Below are positions 9,214-17,772 of a DNA stretch of 64,000 bases, in pieces. Below the pieces are notes generated by a model. The model saw only the letters and a program-made list of their open reading frames with translations, was not told where the DNA came from and made no database searches. The DNA comes from Nostoc foliaceum FACHB-393 (GTDB taxonomy: Bacteria; Cyanobacteriota; Cyanobacteriia; Cyanobacteriales; Nostocaceae), in NCBI RefSeq assembly GCF_014698505.1, contig NZ_JACJTD010000013.1:106015-170014 (forward strand), read 5' to 3'. Positions within the stretch are counted from its first letter, which is position 1; each line of letters opens with the position of its first letter. The position numbers were made by a program, and so were the translations under genes.

Positions 9214-10512
9214 ATGAATACTGTTAAAATTGATAACCGAATTCCCAAAATTCAAAATAAGCTTTTCGAGCAGGCACATACTCATTCTTTAGAATTAAAG
9301 CCTGTCGCTATCGCCATGAGCAAGCAGGGAATTAAAGGAGAAAAACTCTACTCTCATCCGGGAATGCTTCCCTTACCGGTACCGATTTGTGAGTATTTAC
9401 TTTCCTTTAATGCTCGTCAAATGTCAATTTTATCTGCGACATTTTTTGCTAACTTCTACAAGTATGTTGCCAATAGCGAATATCAGTCTCTCATGTCCAA
9501 TATGAGTATTGCTGAAAAAGTTTTTGCTTCCTACTCGGACGAATTTATGATTCTTCACCAGGAAACTAATGAAGAAATGGATCATATTTGGTCTTTTAGA
9601 ACCGTATATAGTATGGTCTGCCGAGAAATAGGAATTCAAAGCTCCTTTGATGAGCCTGGTTTTTTCTATGGTTCTGTTGGTGCAATACCTCAATCAGATT
9701 TTGACAGTTTCGATACCCGTTTTACTTTTGATGAAGATTTAAATGAAACTCTGTTGAATCTTCAAAAGGGGAAAAGCTTTCTTAAAAAGATTGTAGAACA
9801 GACACAGCAACGAGGCCAAAATTTTACATACCGAAATTTAAGGTTCATGATTGGGGATGCCATGAGGATGCTACCCGCCGAAAAAGTTCAAGAAAGTGGC
9901 TTGGGTAGCTTAACTCTGCTGTATCGGTACATGGCTAACGTGGAGTTAAAAAAAAGCGAAGCCTATTTATTTGATTCACCTGAAAAGTTTGATTATGAAC
10001 CATTAGCTTTTGAATTGAATCAAGGCCACTTAACAGATGAAGCACGTCATTACACAACATCTTTTGATTTAGGAGTAGAACTGTATAGGGTAGCTCCTCC
10101 AGAGGCTCAAGATTTCGTTCGATATTTCATGCAGCTAATTGTGGAAGACTATATTAGTGCTAGTTACACTACTTATTTGGAGAAATTAGACCTCACTGTG
10201 CAAGGAATCATGCTAACTGATATTAGAGTTGGGCTGAACTCACTAAGTATGTCTCTGCACCATCCTGAATTAGCTGATAAGCAAGTAGATATAAATCAAT
10301 TAGTTAATTCTTGGAGACAGGTAAGTTCAAAGTGGCGCAATATAATTGGTTACATGGAACAAAAGAGTTGGCAATACAAATCTCAGCAGCTAGAGCGTCT
10401 GATAAAGGCACTGGGATTGGAGTTAAATACAAGTAAGCTAGGTAATCGCTATGAGCGTTACAAGGATGCTTTGGCAATTAAGGAAATTCAAAAAGTTGTT
10501 GAAGTAGCCTAA
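9214..10512 (+). CDS. AurF-like non-heme diiron oxygenase
   Basis: Predicted di-metal carboxylate enzyme of about 432 aa with a ferritin-like helical fold. Ligand motifs are an ExxH (EMDH, Glu121/His124) and an HxxxExxH (HLTDEARH, His272/Glu276/His279). These match the spacing I know from AurF, the p-aminobenzoate N-oxygenase (E136xxH139 and H223xxxE227xxH230). AurF relatives oxidise amines, and more distant cyanobacterial relatives of the CylC type halogenate acyl-ACPs, so the reaction here is open. GGAGG at 9201-9205 lies 8 bp before ATG 9214; the in-frame ATG at 9199 overlaps that site and is unlikely. The neighbouring 2Fe-2S ferredoxin and stand-alone ACP suggest the electron donor and the carrier of its substrate. 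Confidence 0.78.
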   Translation: MNTVKIDNRIPKIQNKLFEQAHTHSLELKPVAIAMSKQGIKGEKLYSHPGMLPLPVPICEYLLSFNARQMSILSATFFANFYKYVANSEYQSLMSNMSIAEKVFASYSDEFMILHQETNEEMDHIWSFRTVYSMVCREIGIQSSFDEPGFFYGSVGAIPQSDFDSFDTRFTFDEDLNETLLNLQKGKSFLKKIVEQTQQRGQNFTYRNLRFMIGDAMRMLPAEKVQESGLGSLTLLYRYMANVELKKSEAYLFDSPEKFDYEPLAFELNQGHLTDEARHYTTSFDLGVELYRVAPPEAQDFVRYFMQLIVEDYISASYTTYLEKLDLTVQGIMLTDIRVGLNSLSMSLHHPELADKQVDINQLVNSWRQVSSKWRNIIGYMEQKSWQYKSQQLERLIKALGLELNTSKLGNRYERYKDALAIKEIQKVVEVA

Positions 10513-10561
10513 GGGTTGCTAAATCTGCTAACCCTCTTTCTTGACACTAGTGAGTTTAGAA

Positions 10562-10849
10562 ATGATAGTATCTATTCATTTTGAAGACGACCAAAAAACA
10601 CTTCAAGTCGAAGCAAACCAACGCTTAACTAAGATTTGTGATGAACATCCTAGTTCAATTTTATTTGGTTGTCGTTGTGTTGCTTGCGGAACCTGTCTTA
10701 TAGAAGTTGTAAGTGGGATAGAAAATCTAACTCCTGTGATGGATGAGGAGCAGATTTTACTTGATGTGTTGGCTCCAGATAATCCCAATGTTCGCCTAGC
10801 CTGTCAATGCGTAGTTCAGGGTGATATTCGCATTCGGGTGGCTGATTAA
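10562..10849 (+). CDS. [2Fe-2S] ferredoxin
   Basis: Small (95 aa) plant-type ferredoxin. The cluster motif is CxxxxCxxC (CRCVACGTC) with the fourth Cys in the LACQC segment. The start at ATG 10562 (MIVSIHFEDD) gives the usual beta-strand N-terminus; a TTG at 10541 would add seven residues. It lies 49 bp after the diiron gene and is probably its dedicated electron carrier. An extra Cys at CRC and at CQC gives six cysteines in total, and which four bind the cluster is inferred from spacing. Confidence 0.85.
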   Translation: MIVSIHFEDDQKTLQVEANQRLTKICDEHPSSILFGCRCVACGTCLIEVVSGIENLTPVMDEEQILLDVLAPDNPNVRLACQCVVQGDIRIRVAD

Positions 10850-11059
10850 TTGATAAATGTCACGTAGCTCGATATACGCTTAGGAGATATGCAGCAGTAG
10901 CAAAAGTTAAAACTTTTTTCTAATATCTCCTACCTTAAACTTTTCAAAATTTTAGCCAGTACAGCAATCCTATCTAGGCTGTGAACAAAAATTATAGCCT
11001 GTTCATATCCTATTTAGGAATGCCATATATCTTATTCCTTTCACTTCAGAGGTGTGTAA

Positions 11060-11365
11060 ATGAGTCAGTCTACTCCTGAGGCAACTAAAAAGCAGTCTTA
11101 TACCGCAGAAGAAATTCAAGCGTGGCTAGTATCTCATATTGCAGAGCAGCTAGGAGTTGAACCCAAGGATATAGATGTTAGTCAGCCTTTAGACAGCTAC
11201 GGTTTAGAGTCAGCGCAGGCAATGTTTCTTGTTAGCAAAGCGGAGAAGTTGTTTGGTTTTGAACTATCTCCAATCTTATTGTGGCATTACCCCACTATTG
11301 AAACGCTATCCCAGCGTTTAGCCGAAGAATCTAAAGCTTCGCAATCAGAGATTTTTGAGATTTGA
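11060..11365 (+). CDS. Stand-alone acyl carrier protein
   Basis: A discrete 101-aa ACP/PCP. The attachment serine is in SYGLESAQA (Ser51), with the usual pattern of hydrophobic residues around it. AGAGG at 11048-11052 supports this ATG. Its place between a diiron oxygenase/ferredoxin pair and a condensation-like protein suggests it holds the acyl or aminoacyl substrate modified by the diiron enzyme. A phosphopantetheinyl transferase from elsewhere in the genome is needed for activation. Confidence 0.88.
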   Translation: MSQSTPEATKKQSYTAEEIQAWLVSHIAEQLGVEPKDIDVSQPLDSYGLESAQAMFLVSKAEKLFGFELSPILLWHYPTIETLSQRLAEESKASQSEIFEI

Positions 11366-11547
11366 ACAACAAAGCTGTTATTGAATAGTTCGCAACACAA
11401 GATTTTGATAGTTTGAAACTATGAATATATCCAGGTTTTTAGCAAGGCTTAATCAAAAGATTTTGCAGGTTATCGAACAATAATTACAACCTAAATCAAG
11501 AACTAAGCTTGCAAATAATCAGTCATTAGAGGGAACCAAAAGTAAAT

Positions 11548-12876
11548 ATGATTTACAACAGAAAGCTGGGACACCTTGAGCAAGCTATGGAAATCTTAAA
11601 TAGCCGTGCTAAAACCTGGAACATAGTAACTATTAGTCGCATCAAGGGCTATATCTGTGAAGAAACTCTGACACAGGCTTTAGACGTGATTCAATGTCGC
11701 CACCCTCGTCTAAATTCTCGAATTGTCAGATATAATAATAGTCTGATCTTTCAAAGTCAAAAAACAGCAACTATTGCCTTACGCGTTGTCAAAAAGTTAG
11801 ACAATGAGCAGTGGCAAGAAGTAGTTGATGAAGAAATGAACAACGGAATTGATAGTAGCAAAGGTTTGCTGCGAGTTGTTCTTGTTCATCTCTTGGGTCA
11901 TGAACATATAAGTTATCTAATTACAACAATACACCATGCGATCGCAGATGGTTTATCATCCATCCAACTTCACTCAGAAATATTGACTTGTTGTCAAAAA
12001 ATTGTGTCCGGTGAACCAATTAATCCATTTGTTAGCTTAACTCCACTTCCAGCCATCGAAGAACTAATGCCCCAATGGACTAAGGGATTCAGGGGTAGGA
12101 TAAATAGCATGATCTTTTTATTGCAGCTTGGGTTGCAAAAAATCTGGAATCGGCCAAAAACATTAGGTTTTGAAAAGTACGTATCCATTGCAAAGCGTAG
12201 TTGCAATATTATTCACAGACAACTTGACCAAGACCTAACCCAAAAGTTTGTAAATCATTGTCGGCAAGAAAATACAACAGTGCATAGTGCTTTGTGTGCT
12301 GTGCTGATGTTTACAATAGGGACAAAAATAATTAAAGGTAATAGAAAAAAAGTACGAGTTAACTGCCTATCATATTTTGATTTGAGGAGACATCTGGAAC
12401 CAAAAATCAGTGATGATCAGATGGCTGTATTAGCCTCCTCTATTATGGCATTTCATACTATAGGGAGAAACACTTCTTTTTGGAAATTAGCCCGTGAGGT
12501 GAAACAAAAACTTGAAGTTAGTAAAAAATCCGGTGATCTCTTTAAAATGATTTTGATTGCCAAGCATCTCATAGATTTTTGTTTTATTTATCCCAAGCAA
12601 GTAGCTGCCACAGTATCTGTTTCTAATGTTGGTAAAGTAAATATTCCCAAACATTACGGTGAATTTGAACTAGAAGAAATTAGTTTCGCTGGTTCCCATG
12701 CTTTGTATGCAGGTGTTTTTGTTATCCATGCATCAAATTTTCAAGGAAAAATGCTGTTAAATTTTGTTTTTTCTCAACCTTCAATTAGTCCAAATACTAT
12801 GGAGCTTCTTGTGAACAATGTTATGTCTTATATTCATGAAATTTGCAATTTGGATTTAAACTCTTCTTTAACGTAA
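11548..12876 (+). CDS. Condensation-domain/PapA-like acyltransferase
   Basis: A 442-aa protein of the chloramphenicol-acetyltransferase-like superfamily (NRPS condensation domains, PapA acyltransferases). The catalytic HHxxxDG motif is intact as HHAIADG (His129-His130, Asp134-Gly135). Downstream motifs characteristic of condensation domains are weak. It is a free-standing enzyme, so it probably transfers an acyl chain from an ACP to an alcohol or amine to release the product. GAGGGA about 15 bp upstream supports the ATG at 11548. The neighbouring ACP is its likely partner. The substrate cannot be told from sequence. Confidence 0.8.
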   Translation: MIYNRKLGHLEQAMEILNSRAKTWNIVTISRIKGYICEETLTQALDVIQCRHPRLNSRIVRYNNSLIFQSQKTATIALRVVKKLDNEQWQEVVDEEMNNGIDSSKGLLRVVLVHLLGHEHISYLITTIHHAIADGLSSIQLHSEILTCCQKIVSGEPINPFVSLTPLPAIEELMPQWTKGFRGRINSMIFLLQLGLQKIWNRPKTLGFEKYVSIAKRSCNIIHRQLDQDLTQKFVNHCRQENTTVHSALCAVLMFTIGTKIIKGNRKKVRVNCLSYFDLRRHLEPKISDDQMAVLASSIMAFHTIGRNTSFWKLAREVKQKLEVSKKSGDLFKMILIAKHLIDFCFIYPKQVAATVSVSNVGKVNIPKHYGEFELEEISFAGSHALYAGVFVIHASNFQGKMLLNFVFSQPSISPNTMELLVNNVMSYIHEICNLDLNSSLT

Positions 12877-12950
12877 AAATAGGCATATTTATTGCTCATT
12901 TGATATTCTGAAAAATCAATATTTTGAAACAATTAGGAGATTTTGAAACT

Positions 12951-14828
12951 ATGAACGCATCAGAAATTATAGCAAACCTTACTCAACAGGGTGTTCATTT
13001 GTGGGTTGATAACGACAAATTAAAGATTCGCTCACCCAAAGGCATAATCACATTAGAAATGCAAGCAGAAATAGTTGCTTGCAAAGCGGAGATTGTGGCA
13101 TTTTTGCACGAGATGGATGTCGCTACTGATTTAGAGTCTGTCCCTTTAAGTCAAGGACTCAATTTACAGACTATTGGTCGTCTAATTGGGGGATTTTCAG
13201 AGCAATCAGCTGTAGAGTATAAGCCGCCAATTATCGATCCTAAAGTTATGGCTCAAAAGCTGATAGTTACATTTAAACCTTTGCCTAATAGCTACAAAAA
13301 TCAAGAGATTCGGAAATTTCGCCAAGAATTGGAAGTTAAGTTGAGAGATTATGGGGTCAAAGTTTTATCTTGGGAGGAAGCGATCGCAGAATTCAACTAT
13401 GACTTAACAATTCCGATAATTAACAAAAATAAAAAATTCAAATTTAAAGGAGTTAAATCAGAAGTTAATGCAATTATTGATGTAGAAATACCTCCCTCTA
13501 TTCTAAGAAAACTTGGTATTTTTACAGCAGAGCTTCTCTATCAATTTTATTCTAAATTTGTTTTAAATGGTCGAAAAATACCTGTTATAAAAATGGCTCG
13601 ATTGAGCAGTTGGGCTGAGGATCATGCAGCTAAGTACGTTGACAATCCTAGTAAAACCCAAGTAATTGTACTTACTGAAATAGACCATGACTTTATCAAC
13701 CCTTTGATTCCGTATAAACAAAAAATCAATATTGGCTTAAACACTTTAATCAGAACGTTCTCAGAAATTGTTATTGGAGTATCATCTGATAAAATTTCTA
13801 TATTAAACATGAATCTTTCAGACTCTATTTTCTCCAAAAATGAGATAGAACGGTTTGTTCTGAAATCACTAATTCCTAAAGTTTTTGTGCCGATTGCTCC
13901 ACTTTTATTGAGTAGATTTGAGATAGGACAGTATAATCCGCAAGAATCTAGCTATGCTGCAAAATTAGTGAAATTGGGGCAGGAATTGGCATCCACAGGC
14001 TTATTCCCTCCTGGCTTTAAGTTGGATGAAGTGATTAAAAGAAAATCCCATAGAGATATTGTCAGCGTCATCATAAATGGTAGAACAGGTGTCTCTTATG
14101 GTTTTGTTGCTTATGTTGAACCTCCACAATATTTTGGAGATATAGAAGTAACTAAAAATGAGTGGGAAGGTCTATTACCTGTTAAAGGATTTAGTAGTAA
14201 CGAACTTCGTCAAAATGAAAAAGGTAGACGCTATGCCAAAATCAAAATCCTAGAAAAGTATGTATTTAGGCAAATACCAGATATTTGGCTTGTAAGTTCT
14301 CGTTCAGGGTCAAATAAAACAGACTTGAATATCGCTGACGATATTATCAGAATTGGTTTGAAAGAAAAGCTATATCTGCAACTACCTAAAGTGATTCGTT
14401 CGGAATTAGCAGATATGAAACCTTCTTATGATATTTATGTCATGCTTGCGATTAGCCTTTCTGCGGCTTTATATACACCAGAATTAATTAAAGATGGTGC
14501 GCCAATTGTTCATTTCCACGGCTACCCAGCATTTGATTGGTTTAAACCAAATGAATACTGTGTTGGGGTAAATAATCCTTCAGTACCTTGTGGAACCTAT
14601 GAATCTGGTGTATTCAACTTTCTAGGTATTTCTAGTTTGGCTGAACAACAAGCAAGAAACATATCTCTAGTTAGTTTGATAGAACCAGATCATGGGACAA
14701 ATTTTATAGCTAATGACTTGGATTATCTAGTCGAAAGATTGAAAGCCGGGTGTACAGATGGACAAGTTGAACTAGGTGGAAAACATTTCGCTTCTCTGAA
14801 ATCGAAGCTAGAAGAATGCAAAATCTAA
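12951..14828 (+). CDS. Unknown protein with N-terminal TubC-type docking domain
   Basis: About 625 aa. The first ~55 residues (MNASEIIANLTQQGVHLWVD, then KLKIRSPKGIIT and EIVACKAEIVAFL) look like the TubC N-terminal docking domain found at the front of NRPS/PKS subunits. The remaining ~570 residues match no family that I recognise. They are globular, rich in charged residues, without membrane segments or nucleotide-binding motifs, and carry a His/Cys-containing stretch VHFHGYPAFDWF followed by NNPSVPCGTYESGVF near the C-terminus. AGGAGA precedes ATG 12951 by 10 bp; an upstream TTG at 12924 is less likely. A docking domain on a non-NRPS protein implies that it is recruited to the assembly line, perhaps as a new tailoring or release enzyme. 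Confidence 0.65.
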   Translation: MNASEIIANLTQQGVHLWVDNDKLKIRSPKGIITLEMQAEIVACKAEIVAFLHEMDVATDLESVPLSQGLNLQTIGRLIGGFSEQSAVEYKPPIIDPKVMAQKLIVTFKPLPNSYKNQEIRKFRQELEVKLRDYGVKVLSWEEAIAEFNYDLTIPIINKNKKFKFKGVKSEVNAIIDVEIPPSILRKLGIFTAELLYQFYSKFVLNGRKIPVIKMARLSSWAEDHAAKYVDNPSKTQVIVLTEIDHDFINPLIPYKQKINIGLNTLIRTFSEIVIGVSSDKISILNMNLSDSIFSKNEIERFVLKSLIPKVFVPIAPLLLSRFEIGQYNPQESSYAAKLVKLGQELASTGLFPPGFKLDEVIKRKSHRDIVSVIINGRTGVSYGFVAYVEPPQYFGDIEVTKNEWEGLLPVKGFSSNELRQNEKGRRYAKIKILEKYVFRQIPDIWLVSSRSGSNKTDLNIADDIIRIGLKEKLYLQLPKVIRSELADMKPSYDIYVMLAISLSAALYTPELIKDGAPIVHFHGYPAFDWFKPNEYCVGVNNPSVPCGTYESGVFNFLGISSLAEQQARNISLVSLIEPDHGTNFIANDLDYLVERLKAGCTDGQVELGGKHFASLKSKLEECKI

Positions 14829-15238
14829 ATTTGTGAAAGAGGCTTTTAATTCTCACTGTTTAACCAAGAATTGGAAAGCATGATTCTCTTTGCTGCGGAA
14901 CACGTGCGCGTAGCAAGCTTTAAGAGTAGGGCATGAGACAGCAAAGCTGAAGCATCTAATCACTAATAAGCTTAGGTCATTCGCATAAAAATGCTAGAAA
15001 TAACGCTCTAGCATTTTTATACGGATGACTTTTTGATTTTTACAAAAAATTACTCAAGTATTGATCAAGTTGCGTATGAGTTGCATTTGAGTTGCAATTG
15101 AGTATCTTGCTGTCATAATATGCTTATAAATCACAAGCGAATGAGATTTATAGGTAGTATTAAAACCACTTTGACTATATGTAATAAGTGGATAAAACAC
15201 CTGAATTTGTACCAATAGTACAGTGGTAGATTAAATCT
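14829..15238. other. Intergenic region, end of PKS cluster
   Basis: A 410-bp gap. It holds a GCGTAGCAAGCTTTAAGAG dispersed repeat (about 14909-14931) that recurs inverted near 44100, the long hairpin described separately, and AT-rich sequence with a possible promoter (TTGAGT, then CATAAT around 15098-15120). No ORF is supported. Confidence 0.5.
14977..15028. terminator. Long hairpin, probable bidirectional terminator
   Basis: Two 22-base arms (14977-14998 and 15007-15028) pair with only two mismatches around an 8-base loop, and CTTTTT follows. The strong core is ATAAAAATGCTAGA against its complement. It sits after the last PKS-cluster gene and before the SDR gene, where a transcription stop is expected. 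A short fold-back element is an alternative. Confidence 0.6.
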
Positions 15239-16249
15239 GTGAACATCGAAAACCAAACTCTTCTCATCACAGAAATTAATGGATTTATCGGCTTGCGTTT
15301 TGCTGAGTTAGCTATAGCAAAGGGAATGAAAGTCCGTGGACTGCAAAATTCCCCAGATAAAGCTAAAAAAGCGCAAAAACTCGGTGTTGAGGTGATTGTT
15401 GGTAGTGTTATTAATCCAGCTACTGCCCAAATGGCTTGTCAGGGAGTAGATGTTGTTGCACATACGGCTGAACTAGCTAAAGAAGGTGGGTCAATTGACC
15501 ATTTTCGTGAGGTAAATGTTAGGGGCACTGTCAATATAGCTAAAGCTGCTAAGAATGCTGGTGTCAAAAACTTTGTGCATCTTTCGAGTGGTATGGTCTA
15601 TGGTTTCAACTATTGCGATCGCATCACAGAATCTGGGCCGTTGTCTGGCGAAAATAATCCTTACTGTCAGACAAAAATAGAAGCTGAAGAAGCAATATTA
15701 CAACTAAATTCCCCGCCAGATTTTGGCATCATTATCATTAGAGCAGGTGATGTTTATGGTCCAGGAAGTATTCCCTGGATAGTCCGACCCATTCTGATGA
15801 TGCGCCAAAAAGAATTTGTCTATGCCAACGATGGGAGGGGAGTTATCAATCATGTATACGTAGATAACTTGATTGATGCTATCTTTTTGGCGATTGAAAA
15901 AGAAACCTACGGTGAAATATTTAATATCACTGATGGACAAGAAACATCTTGGAAAGAATATTTTACTCATTTGGTAGACATAGCAGGTGTACCTACACCT
16001 AATTCTCTGCCAAAAGATGAACTTAAACTTCTGATAAAACTACGTTCTCAAGGACAGAAACTATTTGGCAAGAAAGCCGATATTCTGCCAGAATCTATAG
16101 ATTTCATCACTCGTCCCTATGCTTATTCTATTGCTAAAGCAGAAACAATTTTGGATTATAAACCAAAAATTGGTTTGCAAGAGGGGATGCAGCGCATACA
16201 GGAATGGCTGAGAAAAACAGACATCCAAAAGATAATTGAATCACCGTAG
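15239..16249 (+). CDS. NAD-dependent epimerase/dehydratase-type SDR
   Basis: A 336-aa extended short-chain dehydrogenase. The Rossmann motif is slightly atypical (EINGFIG, with the first Gly of GxxGxxG replaced). The YxxxK catalytic pair is present as YCQTK, and VHLSSGMVYG supplies the active-site Ser. It resembles 3-beta-hydroxysteroid dehydrogenase/isomerase-like and nucleotide-sugar epimerase proteins of cyanobacteria. The GTG at 15239 is the only plausible start; no strong Shine-Dalgarno is seen. It lies after the hairpin that ends the PKS cluster and begins the sugar region, so it may reduce the PKS product or modify a sugar. Confidence 0.75.
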   Translation: MNIENQTLLITEINGFIGLRFAELAIAKGMKVRGLQNSPDKAKKAQKLGVEVIVGSVINPATAQMACQGVDVVAHTAELAKEGGSIDHFREVNVRGTVNIAKAAKNAGVKNFVHLSSGMVYGFNYCDRITESGPLSGENNPYCQTKIEAEEAILQLNSPPDFGIIIIRAGDVYGPGSIPWIVRPILMMRQKEFVYANDGRGVINHVYVDNLIDAIFLAIEKETYGEIFNITDGQETSWKEYFTHLVDIAGVPTPNSLPKDELKLLIKLRSQGQKLFGKKADILPESIDFITRPYAYSIAKAETILDYKPKIGLQEGMQRIQEWLRKTDIQKIIESP

Positions 16250-16272
16250 TTGATTTAGAAAGTTTTCATACC

Positions 16273-16430
16273 AAGTGTTAAAGTATCATCCATAGAAATC
16301 AAGTGTTAGACCATCATCCATAAATATCAAGTGTTAGACCATCATCTATAGATATCAAGTGTTAAACCATCATCCATAAATATCAATTGTTAAACCATTA
16401 TCCATAGATATCAAGTGTTTGACCATGAAT
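16273..16430. repeat. 28-bp tandem repeat running into a start codon
   Basis: Five full 28-bp copies plus 18 bp of a sixth: 16273-16300, 16301-16328, 16329-16356, 16357-16384, 16385-16412, 16413-16430. Units begin AAGTGTTARACCATCATCC and end in ATATC, with few changes. In the last copy the CCATCAT core reads CCATGAAT, which provides the ATG of the downstream glycosyltransferase. The array fills nearly the whole 175-bp gap. Confidence 0.9.
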
Positions 16431-17708
16431 AAACAACCTCTTCGTATTGCGATTTTTACAGCATTATATGCTCCGTTCATGTCGGGGGTTTCTATGGGAG
16501 TACACCAGCGGGTTCGCTGGTTGCTACAGCAGGGACATGAAGTCTTTCTGATCCATCCTGAAGTCAATGAGCTATACCCCAAAGAAGTTCGCGATCGCCC
16601 CATGTTAAGGCTGGAGGAAGTTCAATCTTTCTCCAACTTTTCCTCTTATGCTTACCCAACTAAACCACTGATATTCTACAAGGTTCATCCCGAACCATTG
16701 CATCATCGGCATTGGAGTGATACCCAGTTGCTCTTAAATTTTCAACCTGACATTATTGTGGTTGAAGAAGCGCCAGAAATGATCGGTTACTACTCACTTT
16801 TTTTGCAAGGTTATGGTCGCCCCATTGGTACCGAATATGCAAAGCGAACAGGTACCCCAATAATATCTATATTCCATACCGATATCGTTGCTTATATTCG
16901 ATATTACATAGGAGACTGGTTCTTCAGATTTATTCGTCCTATGATTCCCGCTCTAATTAAGCAATTTAGTGAGGCTTATGACGTTAATTACTTTTCTTCC
17001 CAAGAACAACTCACTAAGTACAAACTGATGACAGCCCAGCGTGCAGAATATCTCTCTTATCAAGGCGTTGATTGCGAAAAATTTCATCCCCAAAACATTT
17101 GTTATGACCCTATTCCTGGCGATCAACGACCCACTCTGTTGTTTGTCGGACGCATTAGTGCGGAAAAGAATATCAAGCAACTCTTGGATGCATTTGTGCA
17201 CATTGCTGCCAAAATTCCTGATGTTCATCTAGTGATTGTTGGTAGCGGTCCCCAAGATAAGGAGATCCGTCGGCGTGCCCAGAAGTTTGAATCTGGTATT
17301 ACGATTTGGGGCGAGTCCCACGGCACAGAACTTTTGGGTTGGTTTGCACGAGCAGATGTATTTGTCAATCCCTCCGTCACCGAAAACTTTTGCACCACGA
17401 CTAACGAAGCACTGGCTTCTGGAACCCCTGTAGTTGCAGCCCTTGCGCCTTCAACTTCAGAGCAGATATTCTCTGGTCGTAACGGCTTCCTAGCTGAACC
17501 CAACAACCCCAAAGATTTCGCTATGAAGGTGATTGCGATTTTAGAAAATCCGGCTCTCAAAGAAGAAATGTCTCGACAGGCTCGCCTCTACATACAAAAA
17601 TTTGATTGGTTGGTATGTATGGAAAAATTTGAAAATAAACTCTACCAACACGTTGGAGTCTCAAAGCACCTAGAGGTAAAAACTGCTGGTTCAGTAGTTA
17701 GCAGATAG
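16425..17708 (+). CDS. GT4-family glycosyltransferase (GT-B fold)
   Basis: A 427-aa retaining glycosyltransferase of group 1. The N-terminal acceptor domain opens with RIAIFTALYAPFMSGV and GVHQRVRWLLQQGHEV. The C-terminal donor domain has LLFVGRISAEKNI and the EX7E motif (ENFCTTTNE followed by ALASGTPVV). It resembles SqdX/mannosyltransferase-like proteins and probably adds a sugar to a lipid or polysaccharide. The start codon ATG 16425 (or TTG 16419) lies inside the last copy of the 28-bp repeat, with no Shine-Dalgarno, so translation initiation is unusual. A decayed copy of its C-terminal part lies at about 28070-28369. Confidence 0.88.
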   Translation: MNKQPLRIAIFTALYAPFMSGVSMGVHQRVRWLLQQGHEVFLIHPEVNELYPKEVRDRPMLRLEEVQSFSNFSSYAYPTKPLIFYKVHPEPLHHRHWSDTQLLLNFQPDIIVVEEAPEMIGYYSLFLQGYGRPIGTEYAKRTGTPIISIFHTDIVAYIRYYIGDWFFRFIRPMIPALIKQFSEAYDVNYFSSQEQLTKYKLMTAQRAEYLSYQGVDCEKFHPQNICYDPIPGDQRPTLLFVGRISAEKNIKQLLDAFVHIAAKIPDVHLVIVGSGPQDKEIRRRAQKFESGITIWGESHGTELLGWFARADVFVNPSVTENFCTTTNEALASGTPVVAALAPSTSEQIFSGRNGFLAEPNNPKDFAMKVIAILENPALKEEMSRQARLYIQKFDWLVCMEKFENKLYQHVGVSKHLEVKTAGSVVSR

Positions 17709-17772
17709 TCAAATAATGACAAGTAGCTAGCTAATGTGCCCGGAATACTGTGGGTTGTTAATCAATTACGTT

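Noticed and set aside
6..14828. The known heterocyst glycolipid (hgl) cluster itself
   Set aside because: No hetM/hetN/hetI, and a diiron protein, ferredoxin and condensation protein are present that I do not know from hgl; the relation is by family only, so I did not assign hgl symbols.
16273..16430. CRISPR array
   Set aside because: Units are adjacent without spacers, so this is a plain tandem repeat.
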